A stretch of DNA of 37,516 nt from an uncultured Atopobium sp. (lineage in GTDB: Bacteria > Actinomycetota > Coriobacteriia > Coriobacteriales > Atopobiaceae). The notes below the pieces were generated by a model. The model saw only the letters and a list, made by a program, of their open reading frames with translations, did not search any database and had not been told where the DNA came from. This document shows, piece after piece, positions 7,026 to 14,557 of this stretch (position 1 is its first letter; every line of letters begins with the position of its first letter). Where the stretch lies: positions 1 through 37,516 of the forward strand of contig CALHVU010000055.1 in assembly GCA_938036925.1 (NCBI GenBank), given 5' to 3'. Position numbers and translations under genes: made by a program.

Positions 7026-9497
7026 TTACTGCTCTTTACGAGTGCGAGCATATGCTCCAACACCAACAAAGCCAGCACCAACTGTAGCAAACGCAACCAT
7101 AGCTACAACACTTGCATCGCCTGTATCGGGTGTGCGGTGCTTACGCTTCTTACCAGGCTTCTCTGGAGTTGGGGTTGGGGTAACTGGAGTCTCGGTGTTT
7201 GTAATAGTAAAGCCATTGGCCATATCACCAGTTATCTCAGAAGTGTAACCCTCAATAGCATCCTCAGAAACGGTGTAAGCAATGACGTGATTATCTGCTG
7301 CGTAAAGATTTACACCAACAAATGAACCGGTCCAATTGTTTGCCTCAGAAAGGACAAGGGTCTGACCAGTGTCAACACCATCAGCAAGCAGGTGAACGGT
7401 GACGGAATCCTTCTTTGTACCATTCCAAACCTTGGTTACTGGAACATCGCGAGTTACAGGAGCATCGGCCTTATTGGTTAAGGTAGTAACGTTACCGTTA
7501 ACCTCAGGAGTCTGAGCAGTCCAACCAGTTGGAGCAGACTCCTCAAAGGTCAAAGTTACATTGTCAGGAAGTCCGGTAAAGGTATGCTCCCAGTTATTAG
7601 CTGCAGAAAGCTCAACGGAGTCAACACGATAGCCATCAGCAACAAGATAAACAGTGAGCTTCTCTGGAATAACTGCATCTGGATTTGCAGAAGTATCCCA
7701 AACCTTCTTAACAGTTACATCCTGTGTGCCCTCTTCACCAGTAATAACGGTACCGTTAGAACCAATGCCACCACCACGCTGTGCAGTGTTGCCATAAATG
7801 AACAGCTTAGCCTTATTCTGTGCAGCAGCAATTGACTCATGGCGTGGGTTGGATTCAAGCGCAAGCATATCGGTGTTGTTAACGATATTGCTTACTTCTT
7901 CAGTAGTATGACGTGCAGCAGCTGGATCAGCTTCACCAAGGATGGAAGGAAGGTTGATAGTAACCGCGCCATCCTTAGTCCAATGTGCAGAGGCACCACC
8001 AAGCATATAATCAGAAATGGTTGCGCCGGCAGATTCACCTGCACCGCGAACGGTTGCAATCTCATCACCAGCGCCGTTAGCGGTGTTGTTGAAGAATGCT
8101 ACGCCGTTCTTAGAATGGAACTCAGCATCACCAGTTGGGCAGAACCATGCGCCGCCGCCAATAACTGTTGCAGTGTTGTCTTTAATAAGTGCGTTATTGA
8201 TATGAAGGACATACGGAACAGATGCAACGTAAACTGCGCCGCCCTGGTCATTTGCAGTGTTATTGATAATTTCGCCAGCATTAAGAGTTACATTAGCAGA
8301 TGCAACATAAATACCAGCACCAACACCCTTATCACCAAGCTGGTTGGTGCCATTACTGGTGGCCTTGTTTCCGTCAATAGAGCCGCCGTTCATGGTGAAG
8401 CCAGCGCGATAAATGTTTGGCCAGTTATTCCATGGAGCACCAACCTTGGAGTAAGGAACCTTCTGACCACCAACAACGCCAACAAACTGGTCGTAGGTAG
8501 CAACGCCACCGCCAGCAATGCCAGCAGTGTTGTTCTTGATGATGCCGTTGTTCATAACAACGTTGCCGTTCCAAGTTACATAGATACCGCCACCGGACTC
8601 AGAAGCAACATTATTAGTAATAGAGCCACCGTTGAAGGTAAAGTCTGCCTTTGACTTAGAATCACCAAACTGAGGATTACCTGCGTAAACGTGGACGCCT
8701 GCACCATCAACAGCCTTATTGTTAGTGATATATCCACCACCCATAGTGGCTGTTGTTGTCTCGCCGTTTGGATCCAAGGCATAAAGCATCAGACCACCAG
8801 AAGAATTAATGGTAGAAGAAGCATCGCCATCAGTGATGGTTCCGCCAGTCATAGTAAAATCTGCATTTCTTACCATAACGCTACCAGAGTACTGATTGGT
8901 AAGAGTAGTGTTCTGAATGGTACCGTCACGAAGCTCACCCGTTGCACCATTTGCAACAGTGACTGCGCCACCAAGAGCGTTAGCAACCGTGCTGTCCTGA
9001 ATGGTGCCGCCGGCCATAACAAACTTTGCACCAGCACCAGTGGTGAGAACTACGCCGTTATTTCCTGGATAAGGTTTTGCCTTACCGTTTTTAATAACGC
9101 CACGAAGCAAGGTAAAGCTACCACGGTTCTCAACGGCAAATGCAGTGTTGTTGCCATCAATGGTGGCACCATCAAGAGTAACTGCGCCGCCAGAAGCAAT
9201 CTTGAACATATAGAAATTAGAGCCGGTCATGGCACTTGTGATAGTTCCAGTACCCATCAACCTAATGTTCTTATTAGCTGGAACCTGGACTGGAGCAGTA
9301 ATGGTAAAGTCCGCATTTACCTGAACGATAGTCTGCGAACCATCTGCTGGAGCAGCAGCAATAGCAGCCAGCAGCTCAGCCTCTGAGGTAACAGGGGTGG
9401 TGTCTGCGAGTGCTTGCTTTGCAAGTCCTCCAACGAGCGAGAGTGCTAGTACAAACGTAGCAACAATCGCCATGCTCCAACGTGAAAGCCTTTTCAT
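7026..9497 (-). CDS. Surface-anchored beta-helix protein with two Cna-B-like domains
   Basis: An 823-aa exported protein. The signal peptide is residues 1 to about 31 (cut near ALA|D). A long region (about 60-590) is rich in short repeats such as MNGGSI, MTGGTI, GGGIYVT and NNTA, typical of a right-handed parallel beta-helix as in polymorphic surface adhesins. Two Cna-B-like beta-sandwich units follow (about 610-770), each starting with VTVKKVW or VPVTKVW. A Pro-Thr linker leads to TPDTGD at about 789, a hydrophobic segment and the basic tail RTRKEQ, the layout of a sortase substrate, although the first motif residue is Thr rather than Leu. I start at the ATG at 9497 (AAGGAG seven bases before), not the frame start at 9548. 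Adhesion or matrix binding is inferred. It contains no CGAGAA motif copy. Confidence 0.88.
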   Translation of the reverse strand: MKRLSRWSMAIVATFVLALSLVGGLAKQALADTTPVTSEAELLAAIAAAPADGSQTIVQVNADFTITAPVQVPANKNIRLMGTGTITSAMTGSNFYMFKIASGGAVTLDGATIDGNNTAFAVENRGSFTLLRGVIKNGKAKPYPGNNGVVLTTGAGAKFVMAGGTIQDSTVANALGGAVTVANGATGELRDGTIQNTTLTNQYSGSVMVRNADFTMTGGTITDGDASSTINSSGGLMLYALDPNGETTTATMGGGYITNNKAVDGAGVHVYAGNPQFGDSKSKADFTFNGGSITNNVASESGGGIYVTWNGNVVMNNGIIKNNTAGIAGGGVATYDQFVGVVGGQKVPYSKVGAPWNNWPNIYRAGFTMNGGSIDGNKATSNGTNQLGDKGVGAGIYVASANVTLNAGEIINNTANDQGGAVYVASVPYVLHINNALIKDNTATVIGGGAWFCPTGDAEFHSKNGVAFFNNTANGAGDEIATVRGAGESAGATISDYMLGGASAHWTKDGAVTINLPSILGEADPAAARHTTEEVSNIVNNTDMLALESNPRHESIAAAQNKAKLFIYGNTAQRGGGIGSNGTVITGEEGTQDVTVKKVWDTSANPDAVIPEKLTVYLVADGYRVDSVELSAANNWEHTFTGLPDNVTLTFEESAPTGWTAQTPEVNGNVTTLTNKADAPVTRDVPVTKVWNGTKKDSVTVHLLADGVDTGQTLVLSEANNWTGSFVGVNLYAADNHVIAYTVSEDAIEGYTSEITGDMANGFTITNTETPVTPTPTPEKPGKKRKHRTPDTGDASVVAMVAFATVGAGFVGVGAYARTRKEQ

Positions 9498-9587
9498 GGC
9501 AAAACTCCTTGCGCTTAGGGAGCCTGTAGTGACAAAACAATAAAACAATTAATATAAAAGCGTAAAACAGTGCAACTTTAGCGTACT

Positions 9588-10076
9588 TTACTCTTCTTTG
9601 TCTAGCTGTTCAGGCTCTTCTGGACGATGTTTTAGGCGATCGTATTCTTCTTCGGTCAAAACATCTTCAATTCGCAGGTTAACACCAGAAACTTCAAGGC
9701 CTGTCATACCGGTGATTTTCTCGACAATAGTATGTTTAACGTCTTCAAAAATCTGAGGCGCATAAGAACCATATTTAATAAGTACAGAAACGGTAACATT
9801 TAGCGAGCTATCAGGCAGCACCTCTACAGTGACACCTTTAGCCGTATCAGATGCACCAAGTACATCCTGAACTCTGTTAAGCCAGTTTCCACGAGCACCC
9901 ACCACGTTGGGGACGTCACGTAATGCCAACGAGACGATTTTCTCGACAACTCCACCAGAGAAGGTAAGAGAGTCTGTATCCTCAAGATCTGCATCGGAAG
10001 GAACATCTGTTGTTTCTTCTGCAGGAACAATTTCTTCAGAGGTGGTCTCTTGCGAATTAGTAAGTTCTTCTGCCAC
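9588..10076 (-). CDS. Asp23/Gls24 family envelope stress protein
   Basis: A 162-aa protein of the Asp23/Gls24 (DUF322) family. The first 40 residues are acidic and disordered. The conserved domain covers about 40-145, with GVVEKIVSLALRDVPNVVG, a middle strand pair and a C-terminal part with IVEKITGMTGLEV. In Staphylococcus aureus Asp23 is tethered to the membrane through AmaP. The GTG at 10076 has AGGAG at seven bases and is the only reasonable start. Third gene of the amaP operon, 13 bases after the DUF2273 gene. No clear terminator was found in the 90 bases that follow. Confidence 0.9.
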   Translation of the reverse strand: MAEELTNSQETTSEEIVPAEETTDVPSDADLEDTDSLTFSGGVVEKIVSLALRDVPNVVGARGNWLNRVQDVLGASDTAKGVTVEVLPDSSLNVTVSVLIKYGSYAPQIFEDVKHTIVEKITGMTGLEVSGVNLRIEDVLTEEEYDRLKHRPEEPEQLDKEE

Positions 10077-10089
10077 AGCTCTCTCCTAT

Positions 10090-10332
10090 CTAGTTTCTGT
10101 CCGTAAATAAGGAACGAATCTTTGCCAAAATGGTTGCCTTTCCGTCAAAAATCTGACCGATGGCAACTCCAACCAACACAAACAATGCAACAACTAGCAT
10201 TTTAAAAAGGCCAAACGTAAACAAAAAAATTGCAAACAAGAGGCCCAAAAATCCGCCAATAATGGCACCTGGATGGTCAACGACGTATTTTTTGCACTTC
10301 TCCTGCATCTTCTGAAAGAAGCTTTTATCCAT
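10090..10332 (-). CDS. DUF2273-type small membrane protein
   Basis: An 80-aa protein with a basic amphipathic start and two closely spaced hydrophobic segments (about 22-42 and 44-60), ending in a charged tail. This size and position, between AmaP and Asp23, match the DUF2273 family. The ATG at 10332 is preferred over 10353 because AAAGGAGG lies nine bases upstream. The gene overlaps the end of amaP by 8 bases, so translation is probably coupled. The function is not established; a role in holding the Asp23 layer at the membrane is inferred from the operon. Confidence 0.82.
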   Translation of the reverse strand: MDKSFFQKMQEKCKKYVVDHPGAIIGGFLGLLFAIFLFTFGLFKMLVVALFVLVGVAIGQIFDGKATILAKIRSLFTDRN

Positions 10333-11020
10333 TGTCTGTGACCTCCTTTGCATCTGGCTCTGGAATACTCAATCGAATGTCTTTACCAGCCTGCTGAGCA
10401 GTGGCTTGAGTAGAAGGTTGCTCGTAAGATTGCTCTCCTACAATCTCTGGTTCTGGCATAACCTCTTTTGACTGAGACAAAGACGCACCTTCTTCATCTT
10501 TTGGCGAGAAGGAACTTGGCTTGATAAAAGAAAGATTAATGCTAGAAACGCAAGGTCCGCACACGATAGCAAGACCAGACTGAAGAGCGTTATAGAACTC
10601 AGAGCCCTTTGCAGTGACATCAACAGGCTCTTTGGGGAGAATATCAATCTGTACAGCTACAGAATTATTCTTAGAAATCTGCACGTTAACACGGTGAGCT
10701 AGGCACGTTCCATCTTCTTCAATGATATGTGCTGCCTGAGAAGAAATAGCATCTTTTGTGACGGAGATTGTTCCGCCCTCAACAGTGGCTACCGTGAGCT
10801 TTACTGTTTTTCTAATGAATAGAGCTCTGAACAACACCACAACAAGACCAAAGATGCTAATAGCCGCACAAGCGTTAAGAGCAATAAGGTAGGGCTTGGT
10901 AAACAAGAGATTAGTTGCCTGATGTGTCCAAGGACCAAACCACGTTAAAGCAAGGGCTAAAAACACAAATGCACTTGCAAGAACATAGAGTATGTAGCAA
11001 AAACGCTTGAAGCCGCTCAT
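10325..11020 (-). CDS. amaP: AmaP-like Asp23 membrane anchor protein
   Basis: A 231-aa protein with two N-terminal transmembrane segments (about 8-28 and 44-68). A cytoplasmic Asp23-like beta-rich region (about 72-165) and an acidic, Gln/Pro-rich tail follow. The order of domains and the linkage to DUF2273 and Asp23 genes match AmaP, the alkaline shock response membrane anchor. The ATG at 11020 has GGAGG five bases upstream. First gene of the operon. The GGCGAGAA octamer occurs inside it on the opposite strand, where it encodes Phe-Ser-Pro. Confidence 0.82.
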   Translation of the reverse strand: MSGFKRFCYILYVLASAFVFLALALTWFGPWTHQATNLLFTKPYLIALNACAAISIFGLVVVLFRALFIRKTVKLTVATVEGGTISVTKDAISSQAAHIIEEDGTCLAHRVNVQISKNNSVAVQIDILPKEPVDVTAKGSEFYNALQSGLAIVCGPCVSSINLSFIKPSSFSPKDEEGASLSQSKEVMPEPEIVGEQSYEQPSTQATAQQAGKDIRLSIPEPDAKEVTDNG

Positions 11021-11040
11021 GGCACCTCCACTTTCTTTTA

Positions 11041-11070
11041 TATAAACAGTTTAACCCCAATACCGGACAA
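11041..11070 (-). promoter_or_regulatory. Possible promoter of the amaP operon
   Basis: On the minus strand TTGTCC (11065-11070) and TTTATA (11041-11046) are 18 bases apart, immediately upstream of the amaP ribosome binding site. The -10 match is mediocre, so this is tentative. Confidence 0.3.
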
Positions 11071-11081
11071 AAAGAGAATAT

Positions 11082-11112
11082 AAAAACTGCCTCCCGGTGG
11101 AAGGCAGTTTTT
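11082..11112 (-). terminator. Rho-independent terminator after the DUF47 gene
   Basis: An 11-bp stem (11082-11092 with 11102-11112) whose minus-strand 3' end runs into TTTTT. It lies 32 bases beyond the DUF47 stop and separates the phosphate unit from the amaP operon. Confidence 0.85.
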
Positions 11113-11143
11113 AGTCTGTATATACCGTTAGCAGAAAACGAAC

Positions 11144-11764
11144 TTAAGCGTTCTTCATAACAACAGAGCGAACAACTCCCGCCGCATCGTCACAGGAATC
11201 CAGAACAGTCTCCATGCGGTCAAAAATACGAAGCCAAGCAACGGTGTGGCGACCAGGCATTTCATCACGGAACAGGCGGGACAGGGCGTTGTGATAAATA
11301 AGATCGCCCTCGTCCTCAACGTGACCAACGGCAATGGCCTTCTCCATAACGGTAGAATCTTTTTTGTAATCGCTCAGAACGCTCAGCATCTCCTGGACCG
11401 TCTTGCATGCGCGAAGGGTAAGCTCAGCAAGCTGCATAGCCTCTTTACGAGTATCGTCAACGTTAAAGAGATCAAGGCGCTCTGCAACAGAATTCATTCC
11501 GTCAACAATGTCATCAAGACGAAGAGCCAAGTCAGAGATGTCCTCACGCTCAAAGGGTGTGACAAAGGAAGCGTAAAGCTCCTTCATAATGTGCTGGACC
11601 TTCTCGTCACACTCACGCTCGTAAACCTTCATCTGAGGAATACGTGCAGCAGTCTCGGGATAGCCTTCCATAATGACCGCATACTCTTCAGCGGTTTCTA
11701 CAATTTTGTCGCCAAACTCGCGGAACATGGTGTAGAAGACGTCCTCTTTTGGCTTACCTAGCAT
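11144..11764 (-). CDS. DUF47 (PhoU-like) Pit accessory protein
   Basis: A 206-aa all-helical cytoplasmic protein of the DUF47/PhoU-like family. Recognisable parts are the N-terminal helix with FYTMFREFGDKI, the acidic EREDISDLALRLDDIVDGM segment typical of metal-binding PhoU-like bundles, and FDRMETVLDSCDDAAGVV near the end. The ATG at 11764 has GGAGG at five bases. It follows the pit gene by 58 bases on the same strand, and this pairing is common. The partner is thought to modulate low-affinity phosphate uptake. The nearest downstream element is a terminator. Confidence 0.9.
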   Translation of the reverse strand: MLGKPKEDVFYTMFREFGDKIVETAEEYAVIMEGYPETAARIPQMKVYERECDEKVQHIMKELYASFVTPFEREDISDLALRLDDIVDGMNSVAERLDLFNVDDTRKEAMQLAELTLRACKTVQEMLSVLSDYKKDSTVMEKAIAVGHVEDEGDLIYHNALSRLFRDEMPGRHTVAWLRIFDRMETVLDSCDDAAGVVRSVVMKNA

Positions 11765-11822
11765 GAATCCTCCAATAAAGTTGAGTGGTTCAATAGAACT
11801 CGTAAAAGACAGTTATACGTAC

Positions 11823-12872
11823 TTAGAAAATCATCAGGAACAGTTTTGCAAAAAGAAAACCAATAAGTCCGCAGCCAGGGAAAGTAAACACCCATGCTGC
11901 AACCATTTCTTTTGCAACGCCCCAGTTAACTGAACGAATATTTTTTGCAGCACCTGCGCCCATCATGGCAGTCATTTTTGTATGGGTTGTTGAAACAGGA
12001 AGACCAGTCAGCGTGGAAAGTAGCAAAGATGCAGATGCCGAGAAAGACGCGGCAAAGCCCTGATAACGCTCAAGCTTTACCATTTCCATTCCGACTTTTT
12101 TAATAATCTTTCTTCCGCCAATCGCAGTACCGATAGACATAAGAGCAGCACACAGTACCTGCAGCCAGAGCGGGAACACATCTGCACCAGCAGCTCCATG
12201 ACCTGCGGAAAGTGCAATTGCAAGCATGGCAATGGACATGAACTTCTGACCGTCCTGTGCACCATGCATAGCCGCAACAAATGCTGAGCCAACAACCTGC
12301 AAATGACCAAACATCTCATCAGCGCGCTGTCGATCAACGTTTACGCAAAGTTTGTTGATTGCTTTAACAATGATCCAACCAGCGGCAAAACCCAGTGTGG
12401 TTGAGAAGAGCAGACCAATTAAAACCTTGCTCCACTCGCCCCAGTTAACTGCACCAAAATCACCATGAATCGCAAGTGCTGCACCGGTGAGACCTGCAAT
12501 GAGTGCATGTGACTCAGAAGTTGGAATACCTAAAGCCCAAGCTCCTACTGCCCAAGTAACAATACCAACACAGCCTGCGGCAAGAGCAACAAGAGCCTCA
12601 TGGTTATTGCTACCAAAGTCAACCATGCCCAGAATTGTGTCTGCAACTGCAGTTGAAATGAGGCACATAGCCACCAAACCAACAAAGTTGCATACAACAC
12701 TCATAATAATTGCATGGTTGACTTTAATTGAACGAGTTCCAACAGCCTCTGCAATAGCATTAGCCGCGTCGGTTGCACCATTTACAAAAATGCATCCAAA
12801 AACAAGGACAATGACGAGGGCTAAAAATGGATTGGCAACCATCATCTCAAAAAAGTGTCCGAGGGTTATCAT
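11823..12872 (-). CDS. pit: Low-affinity inorganic phosphate transporter, Pit family
   Basis: A 349-aa integral membrane transporter of the PiT family. It shows the two inverted-repeat signatures: GATDAANAIAEAVGTRS near the N-terminus and LPVSTTHTKMTAMMGAG near the C-terminus, with about ten hydrophobic segments between. Uptake of phosphate or metal-phosphate driven by an ion gradient is known for the family. The ATG at 12872 follows AAAGG at about seven bases. The gene starts 200 bases downstream of the mtnN stop. That gap holds a possible structured RNA and no obvious promoter, so read-through from the pcrA unit is possible. Followed by the DUF47 partner. Confidence 0.93.
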   Translation of the reverse strand: MITLGHFFEMMVANPFLALVIVLVFGCIFVNGATDAANAIAEAVGTRSIKVNHAIIMSVVCNFVGLVAMCLISTAVADTILGMVDFGSNNHEALVALAAGCVGIVTWAVGAWALGIPTSESHALIAGLTGAALAIHGDFGAVNWGEWSKVLIGLLFSTTLGFAAGWIIVKAINKLCVNVDRQRADEMFGHLQVVGSAFVAAMHGAQDGQKFMSIAMLAIALSAGHGAAGADVFPLWLQVLCAALMSIGTAIGGRKIIKKVGMEMVKLERYQGFAASFSASASLLLSTLTGLPVSTTHTKMTAMMGAGAAKNIRSVNWGVAKEMVAAWVFTFPGCGLIGFLFAKLFLMIF

Positions 12873-13015
12873 TCGGTACCTTTCAAACCACTTTCATAAC
12901 GGGACAATGATAATCGAAATATCGTTCAATTATGTTTAAAAACATTCGAATGGCTAAATCAGCGCAAGTTGTTTCTTACGCCCTGCCTTCCCTCTTATGA
13001 AAAATACAAGCTGAC

Positions 13016-13074
13016 CCGGGAGAGCTACCTGGTTGTCCCAGAAGAGTTGCCTTAAAGGGGCACCTCAGGTTGCT
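13016..13074 (-). ncRNA. Possible pseudoknotted RNA element between mtnN and pit
   Basis: Read on the minus strand, a 9-position helix with one A-A mismatch pairs 13066-13074 with 13023-13031. It encloses a hairpin (13059-13065 with 13045-13051). The loop segment CTGGGA (13036-13041) can pair with TCCCGG (13016-13021) beyond the helix, giving an H-type pseudoknot. The outer helix overlaps the mtnN stop codon. There is no T run, so it is not a plain terminator, and it matches no riboswitch consensus I know. The pairings were worked out by hand. Confidence 0.3.
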
Positions 13075-13771
13075 AGGCAAGCTTTTTGATAATAGCTGCA
13101 GTAATACGAGCAGAACGCTCAGAAGCCTCACGCTCAAACGTTAGATAATCAACACTTGAAGTAGTACCGGGCTTATCGGACATAAGCCTAATCACCACAA
13201 ACGGTGTGCGGTTAAGCCAAGCAACCTGGGCAATTGAAGCGCCCTCCATCTCGCAACAATCAGCGCCAAATGTTGTGTAAATATGGTCCGCAAGCTCTGA
13301 TGAGCTCACAAACTGATCTCCTGAAGCAACACGTCCAGAAATAACCTGCAGTTCAGGAGCTACTTCTTTAGCCGATGCAAGAGCATGCTCAACAAGATCC
13401 TTATCTGCTGTAAACGAGAAAACCGGAAGGCCTGGAATTTGACCAGCGGCAAAATTGAGAGGACCCACGTTCATATCGTGCTGAACTAAATCAGAAGAGA
13501 TAACAATATCCCCTACCTGCAGCTCAGGGCTAAGAAGTCCTGCAATACCAGTATTAATCACATGCGTTACCGCAAATGTATCAATCAGAATCTGTGTGCA
13601 TGATGCGGCATTGACCTTGCCAATTCCTGACTGAACAACAACTACAGGAACTTCTCCCAAACGGCCTTCAACGAACTGCATACGAGCCTGTTCATAGGTA
13701 CGCTCAATGGTCATCTGCTCTTTTAACAGCGCAACCTCGGGCTCCATGGCACCAATAATTCCAATTTTCAT
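13073..13771 (-). CDS. mtnN: 5'-methylthioadenosine/S-adenosylhomocysteine nucleosidase
   Basis: A 232-aa hydrolase that splits MTA and SAH into adenine and the thioribose sugar, feeding the methyl and methionine cycles. Key residues fall at the positions known for the E. coli enzyme: Glu12 in GAMEPEV, Glu174 in CCEMEGAS, and the general acid Asp199 in RLMSDKPG. The start ATG at 13771 lies one base after the stop of the MscS gene and has AGGAG at seven bases, so the two are coupled. It is the third gene of a pcrA-mscS-mtnN unit. No functional link to its neighbours is evident. Confidence 0.95.
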   Translation of the reverse strand: MKIGIIGAMEPEVALLKEQMTIERTYEQARMQFVEGRLGEVPVVVVQSGIGKVNAASCTQILIDTFAVTHVINTGIAGLLSPELQVGDIVISSDLVQHDMNVGPLNFAAGQIPGLPVFSFTADKDLVEHALASAKEVAPELQVISGRVASGDQFVSSSELADHIYTTFGADCCEMEGASIAQVAWLNRTPFVVIRLMSDKPGTTSSVDYLTFEREASERSARITAAIIKKLA

Positions 13772-13772
13772 G

Positions 13773-14555
13773 TTAGGCTCCTACTCCTGCAAGCCAACTG
13801 GAACCAGCCAGGGCTCGTACAATTTTGTCTCGCACACTCATCTCATTTGCATCGTCTTTAATGTGTGCGTGAATAATAACGGTAATGCCAGCATCAGCTA
13901 TGCTTGCAGCTTCAACCTCAATAGGAAATGTTCTATCAAGCTGGGACGAAACGGTTTCTTGGATTGTCTCAATGATTTCTTGAGTTACTGCCTCTAAATC
14001 TGCTGATGGTTTAAGCACAATAGTTACAGGTACCTCGGTTACGTCCCACCTTGTACGATGTACCAGTGCGGTTTTGTTGAGAACAGAATTAGGGATGATG
14101 TCCACTTTACCGCCACGGTCACGCACAATGGTGGAACGCCAGTTCATGTCAATGACCTCGCCAGAAATGTTTCCAATGCTTACCTGATCTCCCGGCTTAA
14201 CCACACCTACCAACATAAGGCCTAAGCCGCCTACCAGGTTAGAAATGGTATCCTGGAGACCAAAAGACAAGGCGATGGAGGTAACTCCCAAAGCGGTCAC
14301 AAACGCCGTTGGTTGAATGCCAAAAACAGGCTGCAATACCGCGAGAATAGCAAACGCCCAGATGATTCCTCGGATTATGTTGACAAAGATAGATGCCGAC
14401 GGCAGTTTAGATGAATCCAAAGCCTTTCTTGAGAGCTTTATTGCAAAATGCTCAATCAAGAACGCAATGAAGAACACAACTACAAAGGTGACTACCCTAA
14501 AAATAAAATCTTGTGGAGTGAGGCCCAAGATCAAGCCGTCATGCATCAACACCAT
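13773..14555 (-). CDS. MscS-family mechanosensitive channel
   Basis: A 260-aa small-conductance mechanosensitive channel homologue. Three hydrophobic segments (about 16-36, 58-78 and 84-118) precede the beta domain. The pore-lining helix is recognisable as GVTSIALSFGLQDTISNLVGG and is followed by VKPGDQVSIGNISGEV and IPNSVLNKTALVH. It should act as an osmotic release valve in the membrane. The ATG at 14555 starts two bases after the pcrA stop and uses the GAGG within the end of pcrA as ribosome site. It is shorter at the C-terminus than E. coli MscS (286 aa) but has the complete core. Confidence 0.93.
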   Translation of the reverse strand: MVLMHDGLILGLTPQDFIFRVVTFVVVFFIAFLIEHFAIKLSRKALDSSKLPSASIFVNIIRGIIWAFAILAVLQPVFGIQPTAFVTALGVTSIALSFGLQDTISNLVGGLGLMLVGVVKPGDQVSIGNISGEVIDMNWRSTIVRDRGGKVDIIPNSVLNKTALVHRTRWDVTEVPVTIVLKPSADLEAVTQEIIETIQETVSSQLDRTFPIEVEAASIADAGITVIIHAHIKDDANEMSVRDKIVRALAGSSWLAGVGA

Positions 14556-14557
14556 GG

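Noticed and set aside
13016..13074. SAM riboswitch next to mtnN
   Set aside because: GCAACC and GGTGCC blocks are present, but the rest of the S-box or SAM-IV consensus is missing and the element is downstream of mtnN.
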